Shown here: positions 21,622-31,109 of the stretch, in pieces
Position numbering within the stretch: the stretch's first letter is position 1
Layout: every line of letters begins with the position of its first letter
NCBI GenBank assembly: GCA_018296165.2
Contig: JACKQL020000091.1
Span: 1 to 64,000, forward strand
Length of the DNA stretch: 64,000 nt
Direction of reading: 5' to 3'
Source: Termitomyces sp. T153
Taxonomy: Eukaryota > Basidiomycota > Agaricomycetes > Agaricales > Lyophyllaceae
Made by a program: the position numbers and the translations under genes
Notes under the pieces: model-generated
Seen by the model: only the letters and a program-made list of their open reading frames with translations
What the model was told of the DNA's origin: nothing
Database searches by the model: none

Positions 21622-22097
21622 TGTATAAGGGGATGACCCCTTTATGGGTAACACTGACTCTATCTGGCCTTAGTCACAGGTATAGCATCCTCTCTAGCAT
21701 ATCCAATGCACAGGCTGCCAAGCCCCTGCACCCTCCAGTCAGTATTAGTCAGCCCTTTGTAGTCATTGGACTCTATTTCTCCTTTTGACATATTGATAGT
21801 CATCACTGCTTAGCATACCCAGGCCACTTACCACATATAGCATTAGTCATAGCATAGCCATGGATGTAGTATATAAGCCAGTTACAAGGATAGAATATCC
21901 TTTGACCAATCAATAGCAGCATTCCCCAGGTCTATCCAGTGAATCAACTGTGAGAGCCCCAGCATTGTTACCTTAGCTTAGCTCACTGTGCTCACTCCTT
22001 GTCTGCTTCTTAGCTGCTTCTGCTCCTTTGATGCTCACTTGTCCCTTGTGCTTGCTCACTCTAGCCAGGTCTATCCATGGTTGTGCTTGTCCCCTCA
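21622..22097 (+). repeat. 5' LTR of the KH element
   Basis: TGTATAAGGGGATGACC to TCCCCTCA; highly similar to 23134-23608. GTATATAAGCC near 21870 is a TATA-type box. Confidence 0.9.
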
Positions 22098-22188
22098 CAT
22101 CTTAATTGGTCCCTATGTTGTCCACACCTCTAGCCCATGACACCCAACCTACCACCTACCTTTGACCTCACCCTAACCTCAAGACACT

Positions 22189-22993
22189 ATGTTGTCCTCT
22201 GCCACTTCATCCAATCCTGCCAACACTATTGAGAGACTGCTAACTCCACTGCCCAAACAGCCTCACAGCCTCATATGGGTGGTTGCCAGGGCAAGGCAAG
22301 CATGGCAATGTGATTGGCTCCTTCAGGGCAGCCAAATCCCTCACCTACCATCAAACTCCTACCATATCCACCTCTCACATTTCTTGACATGTAGCACACC
22401 CTACCTCTAATGCTCCCCTTGCCATTTTCCTTGCTTGGGACCTTCCTCCTATGGATGGCCAGACCCCACATTTTGAGTGTGTGCTTGAACTCCCTGACTC
22501 TCTTGTTGTGCATGTGGTTGGTCACCAGGGGAAGGGCCTTAAACAAGCCCTTAATATCTCTGGCACCTGCTTGGCAGCTTTCACAGTTAGCTCAGCTAAA
22601 GGAGACTGCCAGTTCATCTCTATCCAGGGCTCCAATCAGCAGATTGGAGAAGCCCTTGTGATTATTGGAAAGCAGATAGCTAGGAAGCAAGTCCACATAC
22701 TGCAGAAGTGATGCTCCAGCAACATTGTGCTAGCAGTTGCTGTGCTGGCACCTTTGGGATCCACTGCATCATTCACCCCTACTTCTACCAGACCAGGAGT
22801 GCCCTCTTCTAGCACTCTAGCAGCAGCATCTCAGACTGCTACCATGGCCCCTACCCCTTCTACCCAGAAACCCCCATCTCTCCCTCCAGGCTTGCCAATG
22901 TTGAGCATTCATGAGGGGGCTACACTAGCCTCTCTGATGGATACAACTTCTCCCATGCCCTCTCTACTCCAGCACCTGAAGCATTGGCCCTGA
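22189..22993 (+). pseudogene. KH-like RNA-binding protein ORF inside the compact LTR element
   Basis: The best-kept part is 22451-22711 (86 codons), which contains VVGHQGKGLKQALNIS, then FISIQGSNQQIGEALVII and GKQIARK. This has the outline of a KH domain: a G-x-x-G loop (GHQG) between helices, followed by a beta strand and an 'I-G-x-A-x-x-I-I' helix. A Pro/Ser/Thr-rich segment (22727-22993) follows after a TGA at 22709. An upstream piece (22189-22410) is in another frame. KH domains bind single-stranded RNA or DNA, so it may be a gag-like packaging protein; that is inference. Fold assignment is by eye only. Confidence 0.55.
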
Positions 22994-23133
22994 TAATACA
23001 ATATGCCTTTGGACATTATTCCAGGGGGGCAGAACCAGCCATCACACATTGTAGTCAGCCATATTGGGGACAGGAAAGAGCATCTGAATGCCACAGCTGT
23101 TTGTCAGGTTGACAAACCTTGAGGGGGGAGTGA

Positions 23134-23608
23134 TGTAAGGGGATGACTCCTTTATGGGTAACTCTGACTCTATCCAGCCTTAGTCACAGGTATAGCATCA
23201 TCTCTAGCATATTCAACTGACCAGCTGCCAAGCCCCTGCACCCTCCAGTCAGTATTAGTCAGCCCTTTGTAGTCATTGGACTCTATTTCTCCTTTTGACA
23301 TATTGATAGTCATCACTGCTTAGCATACCCAGGCCACTTACCACATATAGCATTAGTCATAGCATAGCCATGGATGTAGTATATAAGCCAGTTGCAAGGA
23401 TAGAATATCCTTTGACTGATCAATAGCAGCATTCCCCAGGTCTATCCAGTGAATCAACTGTGAGAGCCCCAGCATTGTTACTTTAGCTTAGCTCACTGTG
23501 CTCACTCCTTGTCTGCTTCTTAGCTGCTTCTGCTCCTTTGATGCTCACTCATTGCTTGTGGCTTGCTCACTCTAGCAGGGTCTATCCACAATTGTGCTTG
23601 TCCCCTCA
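23134..23608 (+). repeat. 3' LTR of the KH element
   Basis: TGTAAGGGGATGACTCC to TCCCCTCA, preceded by the polypurine tract at 23119-23133. Differences from the 5' LTR are few and mostly transitions. Confidence 0.9.
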
Positions 23609-23613
23609 CAGGC

Positions 23614-23850
23614 TGCCCAAGACAATGATAGGTTCCTATTTCTGGACAGGTTTATGTGATTGATCTAGGCTCTGGACTTTGTATGCTTGCTGAGGCTTAC
23701 TGTGATTTGGGTGACAACTACAAAACCTTCATTTCCTGGCCACCTGACCCAGACTTCTTTCTCTATTGTTCTGGATCCAATCCTGCTCCCCAAACTCACA
23801 CTCACCACCCTTCAAGAACATACTGCTTTAGCTGGGATATATCTGGTAAA
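23614..23850. other. CpG-poor spacer, 3' flank of the NTPase gene
   Basis: A plus-strand ORF at 23656-23856 has no recognisable domain. The stretch most likely includes the 3' UTR of the minus-strand gene ending at 23851. Confidence 0.4.
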
Positions 23851-26800
23851 TTATGAAGCATCTTCTGTATCAGTATCTTCTGCACCTGCATCCTCTGTAT
23901 CTGAATATTGGTTGACTACCACCATGTCATCCTCAGCCTCTTCATTGGTGTTCTGATAGTACTCATCATCATTGTCATCATTATTGTTGTTGTTGGCATT
24001 GACAACCTCGGCACCAAGACGACTCTCTTTATTCATCTTTGCCCAATGATACGATGACGGAGCTACCCAGTACGGCTTCATCCGCCTGACAGCCTCGACT
24101 CGATCCTCAGATCGTGGATGTTCTGCCAGCATATCCTTGTGTGCCAAAATATTCGAGTAGTGACAATTGTCTTCATCACCAAGAACATTGTACACCCGAC
24201 TCGAACATCCTTTGATGGCTATCTCGTGACGCGGGTGAATGTGCAGAGCCTGACTCCGTGTTATCTGTGAGAGTTCACGAGACATGTTTTTTTGAGCTTC
24301 GTTTGTCTGTCGTCCAGCTTGTTGCCCTTGTTGTCGAGTCCCTCCTATCATCGACACTTGCTTCACTTCTGGCTGAGGTGCTTTCTTCTGTTCGGCTAGG
24401 ATTCCGAGCTCCATCACAATCGTAATGTATGGGAGTTTTCGCCCGTTCTGCATCTGAGGTCTTGTGAAGAACTGGAAGGTCTCCTGAGCGTCGATGAGAA
24501 TGAACTGTTTGTTGACCCTGTTCTTTACTTGAATGAAGATGGCCGACATGGACCATCTATCGGGATACTGGGAGTTATTAGTGGGAATCCACACAGGAAT
24601 GACAAGGTCTGTCGAAGCCATATTCCCGTAGCCTTGAATCGCTGCGGCTCTGAGGAAAAGCAGGTAGATAGCCTCGTCGGTGATTGTCGACTTGTCGCCT
24701 GCCTTGACGAATTGTGTAAAGTGAACGTAGCCGTCTTTGAATGCGTCTCTAAGCATCTCCCCTCTCAGGTTGCTCGGCCGCGCATCGAGAACGTCCCCGA
24801 TGTATTTCTCCGATATCAGGGCACGGAGAAAGTCCTCGACGCGAATCATCTGGCTGAACGAGACATCACCACTGACACCACTGAGAACCGCATTGACGTG
24901 CTCATGATCAGGGTTCTTCAAGATAGCGATGTCGTGGGCCAGAGTGCAGAGCATCCTCACAACCAACTCCTCTCTGGTTCCCTGGTCGATTAGTCCCAAT
25001 TCGAGCCATTGTGAGATAGCATATGGTATATTGGTCTTGTAAGTTGCTATAATCATCTCGATTTGCTCCGCTTGCGGTAGAGTGGATCCAATTCTTCCCA
25101 ATCCTTTGGCGTGGCACCATGTGAATATCGCACGGGCAGCAGCTTCTGCCACAAAAGGTTCGGAAGGATATCCACCACGAAGATACTGTTGATGTTTTGG
25201 AACGGAGTAGACCGTTCGCATACTATTGGCGACAAGAAGTCCTTCAAGGAAAACGGCCTCGTCTCGATTTGATTCAAAGCTCAAATCCACACGAACGGAA
25301 AGAGGAGGAATCAGCTTTTTAAGTGGAAATTTGCAAGATTTGTCCCGACTTGTGTCTTCAAGGCGCAATTCCAACTTAGACATGGCATATTTCACTACTT
25401 CTTCATCGTCTATAGATGGAGTATTTTCCAGAACAGTCCAAAATCTATGCAGCTTAGTACGAAAGAGAGAAGGGAAAAACAAAGTCTGGTGGCTTACAAG
25501 GGACGGCCAAATCGCGCCATGAACTTCAACGAACAAATTTCTTGAGCGGAGTGGGTGCCTTCAATCACAAGGCTCGGCTCCTTCCACACATCGAAAGGAA
25601 GTTCAACAAAAGGAGCGTTCAAATTATCATCATAACTGCCTTCACAATTAGACGACATAGGGCGAGAGGACCAAAAATTACGTGAGCTAGTAGGGACGGT
25701 ATCGGACAGTCTCGAATAAGTCGAGAGGAATAAGGCAAAGACGGGTGCATTCATCATGTACGTGAAGGCTTTGCACAGGCACTGATATGCTGTGCGCTTT
25801 GGTTTTGCCGAAACCGTAGTCTTGCTGAGATGGTGGGCTTCGTCGAAATAGAAAACGATAACAGGTTGTGTGTCGGTCTGCGCAGGTTCGATTTTCTTCG
25901 AGACAGAGTCAATGAATATCTTCACTGGAAATAACATCAGTCATAAGTTTTTAGGTGGGTGGCGAGTATCAGCGAACCTTGGTTTCGAAGATGGTCAAAT
26001 TCGACACGCTCGTCCGATATGTCTTCGAAACCTCGTAAAGGAGACGGGTCAATTGCTGTTGTGTACATCTTGAGACGCTCCGGGCTGAGAGGGGGACCAA
26101 GATATTCTTTCCAATCTGCCGCGACATGTTCGATTCCAAGCCCCGACCTTTTCCAAAGATTGATCCAATTATCCACAAAGGCGATGATCTTTAATAAGAA
26201 CAGGAGGTAGCGACGCTGAAGATGAAGTTCCAAGGTTTCTTTTGTGGTCTTTGTGCAGAAAAAGCCAAGTAGCGGTTGACCATCGGCCATATCACCCTGT
26301 GGAAAGCCTTGATCGTGAGGTCAAAAGAACGTATCATATCAACCAAAGCAAAGCACCTGATCTATCTCCTGTAGGCCTCAAAACCATTGGGATCATGAAG
26401 ACCGAGTCGGCGAGCTTGTCCACGAGCCTGGATTTACCTGTACCGGATCCTTGATTGATGGCACAGAAATTGGCGTAGGGTTTCTCGAATGAATCTGAGT
26501 ACATTGCATCCATCGCGTCTTGCAAGAGTGTATGGGCATTCCCCACATACGCCATCTTCCAGGCTGTTATTACCAAGTTTGAGACAGCTGAGGCGTGCAC
26601 TCGTCATAAGTATTTGAGGATGGGAACGGGACTAACTTTAGGGACTCACTAGGTTTCGAGTTGGATGCAGGTGTCTGAAGGGTAGGTTTCTTCTCATCTT
26701 CCGTCTTGACTACCAAAAGTAAGTGAAAAAAGAGGACTGGTGCAGGATGTGAGCGACGAACTGTATTCGAGCAATTTGGTTATCGCCAGCTCCATCATCA

Positions 26801-27143
26801 TCATCCCCCCCCCCTGCTCACGCTCAAGATTCGGGTTACAGAGATCTGAAAAGTCCCGGAGATAGGAGCCTGATGGCGGCACTGGTATGTCGTTTCTGCC
26901 AACGATGATTTGAGCAAGTTCCTTGAAGATTGACGAATAGCAAGCTTGAAACTCTTCCGGAGACGCGTTGTTTTTCCACAAATCAAGCAGTTGATCGTAC
27001 AGTCTGGTTTTCCTTGCCCGACGAAACACCTCTTGAGCCTTTTCCAATTGGGATACTGGCTGCGGGTCCTGCTCCTGATTGGGTCGTTTGACCGATCCCT
27101 GAGGTTCAGACGAGTGTAAGCGCTTGGAAGAACGGCCAAACAT
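23851..27143 (-). CDS. P-loop NTPase with restriction-nuclease-like C-terminal domain (Crinkler/CR-effector-like)
   Basis: Six exons on the minus strand: 27143-26822, 26709-26650, 26587-26357, 26307-25978, 25924-25498 and 25444-23851. Introns are 112, 62, 49, 53 and 53 nt, all GT...AG. All five junctions keep phase, and the total is 2964 nt (987 residues plus stop). Walker A is GSGTGKS at residues 174-180; Walker B is VIVFYFDE at 336-343. A later module (about 700-780) has DLVIPVW and then FIQVKNR (Asp736...Gln762-Val-Lys764), like the D...(D/E/Q)xK core of restriction-endonuclease-fold nucleases. The C-terminus is very acidic with Asn/Asp runs. The architecture resembles the fungal NTPase-nuclease proteins grouped with CR (Crinkler-RHS-type) effectors; the assignment is from motifs only. 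It may be a nuclear effector, a genome-defence factor or of transposon origin. No signal peptide is seen. It lies in the only CpG-normal island. Confidence 0.8.
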
Positions 27144-27189
27144 GACGGAAGTACAAAGTGGTTACTGCGGAGTTAGAGAGCACCCAAGT

Positions 27190-27198
27190 TATATATAT
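27190..27198 (-). promoter_or_regulatory. TATA-like box upstream of the NTPase gene
   Basis: TATATATA lies about 50 nt before the ATG at 27143. This is a plausible core promoter with a very short 5' leader; position is the only evidence. Confidence 0.4.
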
Positions 27199-27403
27199 TA
27201 GTTTCAAAGTCAACCGCGCGTCATTTGCCCATTGATCTGATTATCAAATGATCACTGGCCGCACAATTGTGGGCGCTTGAATCTGCATGCGGACTATTTC
27301 CCTCCTGACAGATTGTTTTCTCCACACGCGCCAAAGGGGCAAAATGTTCCTTGAGCACCAAGCTCTTTGACAGGCACGTGGGTCCTGCGAGGCCACTCCC
27401 GAT

Positions 27404-27881
27404 TCATCTCCGGCAGGTGAGAATGAGATATTCCAGTAAGTATGTATGAAGATATAGTTTCTGCTCAAATTTCGTAAATGTAGCCCCGGAAACAACTTTG
27501 ATATCGGACATTCCAGGTGAACGGTCTGGAGGTAATCGTATGGGCACTGCAGGAGTCATATAGATCTCTTCCTGCCACGCCAGGTACACTGCATACGAAT
27601 ACATGTGTCATGTGTGCACACAGTGAGCTGGCGTATGGTCCTCACCACAATCCAGAAACAACATTGGAAATACCTACCACAAGCGCAACATGACTCTCAT
27701 TGAATATCTGCAGGACGATGGAGGAGCGAGGTGAGTCACGTTGCAGCCACGTTTCATAATGAGAAGGAACCTCTTCGTTTCTGATACTCGCTCCCAGCCG
27801 AGAATTACCCGATAAACAGAAGCGCTTGTTATAGCTTGTTACCCTCGTTCGTGCAGGTGGACCGGATCGCTTCCTGTTCAA
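27404..27881 (-). CDS. Small unrecognised gene, tandem copy 1 (two putative exons)
   Basis: An N-terminal piece (27881-27659) contains HYETWLQRDSPRSSIVLQIF and NESHVALVV. A GT...AG intron of about 60-70 nt (acceptor TATGCAG near 27595) would join it to a piece with YLAWQEEIYMTPAVPIRLPP, ending TGA near 27404. The start is not established. CpG content is normal. A diverged copy of the same layout lies at 28010-28468. I do not recognise the family. It is divergent in content from, but on the same strand as, the NTPase gene 260 bp downstream. Confidence 0.4.
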
Positions 27882-28009
27882 GGGTCAAATTGTACCCGTG
27901 CGCTACATACACTCTTCGAACATCAGCACTTGAGTGCCGCATGGCAGTCATTCCCGATTTTCAGAAGCAGTAAAATCAACCCGAGAAACTCGCGTTCATC
28001 ACGGTGAAT

Positions 28010-28468
28010 GTTAAATTTTGTAGATATAGTCCTGCATGTAGCCTCAGTATCCTGAGCGGTCTAGAGGTATGAATGTAATTCATTCTGCCATGTCAGGCAC
28101 GCTTCATACTAATACGTGTTATGCATACATACAGCGAGCGGACTCGATGCCCTTCACCACCCCCGAATTTGAAAATAAAATTTGAAATACGTGGCGGCCA
28201 TAACCGTCTGATGACCTATCTCCATATGCAAAACAATGGTGAAACGAGGTGAGTCAAGTCGATGCACCCCAGATTTCCCAGGTGTATACTTGGAGCTAAT
28301 CTGAGTTTGCTGCGCCTTGTATGGTCGATGTCTTCTCTTGAAAGATATGTCGATCGCCGACAACATTTCTCCTTGGATTGTGCATAGGTTGGGTTGGGTG
28401 GAAGCATACGTTATGGCTGTTAAGGCTTTACAAGTAGTTTGATAAGATTTCTGAGTGACGGTATACAT
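28010..28468 (-). pseudogene. Small unrecognised gene, tandem copy 2, degenerate
   Basis: The 28468-28154 ORF contains GVHRLDSPRFTIVLHMEIGH, which aligns with the SPRSSIVLQIF segment of copy 1. After a similar intron (acceptor near 28103) it encodes CLTWQNELHSYL and then a TAG, where copy 1 reads YLAWQEEIYMTPAV. The non-coding flank is also repeated (ACACAGTGAGCTGG in copy 1, ATACAGCGAGCGGA in copy 2). The offset between copies is about 510 bp. Confidence 0.4.
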
Positions 28469-29570
28469 TGACAGGACTCCGAATACATTTCATCGACCCG
28501 GACACAACGGTTTTCTGTGTAAACCTCGGACTGTCCCCGAATCGCTATCCCTATTCAATTACTGTTCCTGTTCGTACTCGTCATGCTCACAACGGACTTG
28601 CACTTGATGGTGGGACTCTGGGGTTTCTGTGTGCACTGTCAATCGAGCTATGCCGTTGTGTATACCATTGTTCCCGTTCCTGAGCCTCCAAATCGGCATC
28701 GATCATCTGATGCGGAAAACTAAACTCTCATCGTGTCTTCTCCTCTCGGCTTGCAGATGTGGTAAGCACATATTGTGGGTGTTGACCCCTCAGATACTAC
28801 GTGTACACGTGGTTCTATGTGTATGTCCTCGAATCTTGGGATTTTCCTCCTGTATTTTATTTCTCGAAATAGGATTCCAAGGTCTATGGGATATCAATAC
28901 AGCGAATATCAAGTTCACTGACTGTCCCAGAACTTTGAAATGAAGAGATGAGCCACAGACAGTCAAACCTAATAGCATTACATAACGTGCATCTCGAGTA
29001 AGGATTCCGCTGTTGACATTGATGCATCGTTGGTCAGGGCCGAAGCCTCTCGATGGTTGATGAGAGCTCTGTCCCAGTGAGATATAAGTGGAAATCTCGA
29101 GTCATCACCACGAGACAAGTCTGTTGATGATACACGTATGGTTGGTCAGAGAGTGATTTCAAAGCCAGGATCGGGTCAAAAGACCTGAAAAGCGTCTCGA
29201 CTCGTGGCGTGCATGCTTCACTCGTACTAACATGAATAACAACACTCTATTGAAATGAAGACTACAAGCCAGTTCTCACCCGTATTTCCTCGATGATTAT
29301 TGTGGTGTACACTCAGGCTGGTGTGACATCGGATTGGTAGTGGTGTGATAGATATTCCTAATAGTCCGAGTGAGAGTGACTGTGGCTAGTACAATAATAG
29401 TAGTAGGAAGCCCGAGTGCAATAAGATATGTGTATGCCACCAGCTCCATTGTCAGACTATTACCTCTAGATCTTCCCGATCATCACCAGAGGTCATTAAT
29501 ATTGTCGTCGCCTCCAACGAATTGAAATCCTTCTGCATCAACAAAGCACGCGCTGGGTGACTCTCAATCA
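28469..29570. other. CpG-normal intergenic DNA with no supported gene
   Basis: Several short ORFs (for example 28468-28683, 28629-28943 on +) have no recognisable domain and no repeat relation. I see no splice-supported gene here, although a small spliced gene could be missed. Confidence 0.4.
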
Positions 29571-29576
29571 TCATCG

Positions 29577-29897
29577 TCACTGTATGGTTTCTGGGCTACG
29601 TATTTCGAGTCCCCATGGCCTGTTAGGCATCAGCGAGAAAGGACTGTGCAGCATTGCCTTATTACTAACTTGAATCAAGTTGACGGTCATACACCATTGG
29701 TTGGGACTGTTTGAGTTGCTGCCAGGGCAGGAAAGCGTGACGGGGATGATGATATCAACAGGATTATATGGTCCTGCACCGTGATTTCTCAAGAACAGGA
29801 GGTAAGCAGCTTCTTCACCGATATCGATAGGTTGTGTCTGCCGAGTCTGGGAGAACTCGGCAGTTTGATGGGCATCGATAACAGAATCTTGAGACAT
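29577..29897 (-). pseudogene. Truncated paralogue of the NTPase gene's nuclease-like domain
   Basis: The minus-strand frame reads EEAAYLLFLRNHG, PVDIIIPV, QWCMTVNLIQV, which aligns with DEAIYLLFLRAAA, STDLVIPV, RWSMSAIFIQV in residues 713-763 of the NTPase-nuclease protein. The next residues are SNK instead of KNR, so the presumed catalytic Lys is lost unless a 49-nt GT...AG intron begins just after LIQ (29675 down to 29627). In that case the protein ends a few codons later. Only about 70 residues of homology remain, and the 5' end meets the 1.2-kb repeat at about 29890. Confidence 0.6.
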
Positions 29898-31101
29898 AAT
29901 AGAAATATAATGTGAGTCGTATGCTCGTAATCTTATATACCGCTCTAGCTGACCACTTGATTATACAAAGTAGGTTCGCCTATCGATCTTTGGGTATCGT
30001 CCTGATCAACGTGTTGATGGCTCACTTTCTGATATATTGTGGGCGCCCTTTTTTGATACGCCAGAAATACACCACCATTGTGAATTTTGTGGGGCTCCTT
30101 GATTTATGCACTCCTTTCTTCACAGTCCTCCGCGAGGGGGAAATTGTCCCTTATTGTCCCTTATGCGCCAAGCTCCTTGAAACACGATGTTTGCCCAACA
30201 AAATTATTGCCGCCGATTCCACTGACACCCATCACACATGCACACATCAGGTGTGCTTGTAGTCCCTCGCACCTCTGAACTTATTAAAAAGTTGCAGATT
30301 GAATGTTTTCAGGGACAATTACTGGTCAAGCAATGGCATGGAAGGAGTCACACCAGAATGCCAGGGCTTGAGTATTGTTCACCCTGATCTCCTTTTTAGG
30401 GGCACCCCCCTGGACTTGTTAATCATCTATGAATCACCCAGTGCAATGACTCGGAGCTCAAAGTCAAAAATTTACGAGCTCATTGGGTATTCTGGAGCCT
30501 CACATTCAAGTCTCTCTGGGTCTGAAATTGATTTTTCATCTTATGAATAGGACATCCAGCTCTCGTGGGTGACTGCCAGAGGATGATCAGGAACATTGTT
30601 CAATATCTGATACTGTGCTTGAATCCAGGTAATTGTTCTTGTGTGCCAAAGCCATGATGTACAGTTGAATGAATGTGGATATCTCATCTGTCTTTGTGTG
30701 CATCAAATATACTTGGTGGCTATGTGTAAATGAATTAAGAAAAGGTGAGCCGACATTTGTGTGGTGAAAGAACTGTTTCTTTAGCACAGGTGTCTTGCCA
30801 AGTGCCATATGTATTTGAGTGTTTACAATTCATGAAGGTTAGTGTTTGCTGGGAATGAATACCAGGTCAATAGTGACGGAATATATTGTCTAATAGTGAC
30901 GAAATATATTGTCTTGCCTCCTATAAAATGTGAGACAACAAAAATGGTACTGAGTACTGATTGGGGTGTTGAAATAAAATATTAAGAAAATAAAGGAAGG
31001 AAAAAGGGAATAGAGAGAGCAATTCAACAGGTTTCTACTTAAGATGTAGACACTTTTTGCAATCTGGGTATGTATCATAGTACTCAGATATGTGCTCACA
31101 A
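29880..31101 (+). repeat. 1.2-kb direct repeat, copy 1 (possible LTR of element D)
   Basis: It shares its full length with 36066-37279, from AACAGAATCTTGAGACATAA to GATATGTGCTCACAA. Candidate LTR ends are TGAGACATAATAG (29890) and GCTCACA (31100). This copy keeps CpG, mainly in its first 350 bases. No TSD was found, and nine bases before the presumed TG are also shared, so LTR status is unproven. Confidence 0.7.
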
Positions 31102-31109
31102 TGTGTCTC

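Larger units (their letters stand above)
21622..23608 (+). mobile_element. Compact LTR element carrying a KH-like ORF, TSD CAGGC
   Basis: Two direct LTRs (476 and 475 bp) flank only about 1.04 kb. A polypurine tract (GAGGGGGGAGTGA) ends just before the 3' LTR, and CAGGC is duplicated at 21617-21621 and 23609-23613. No protease, RT or integrase sequence is present. It looks like a non-autonomous (TRIM/LARD-like) retroelement that depends on a partner's enzymes. Confidence 0.88.

Noticed and set aside
24529..24993. 154-codon plus-strand ORF
   Set aside because: It is antisense to exon 6 of the NTPase gene, which has consistent splicing and domain motifs; the antisense frame has no recognisable domain.
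26807..26818. C homopolymer as a possible frameshift in the NTPase gene
   Set aside because: It falls inside intron 1 (26710-26821), so it does not affect the coding frame, although its length may be unreliable.
29912..30262. 116-codon ORF at the start of the 1.2-kb repeat
   Set aside because: The ORF recurs in copy 2, but the codons show no domain and the substitutions follow CpG positions without regard to coding; left as uncertain repeat sequence.
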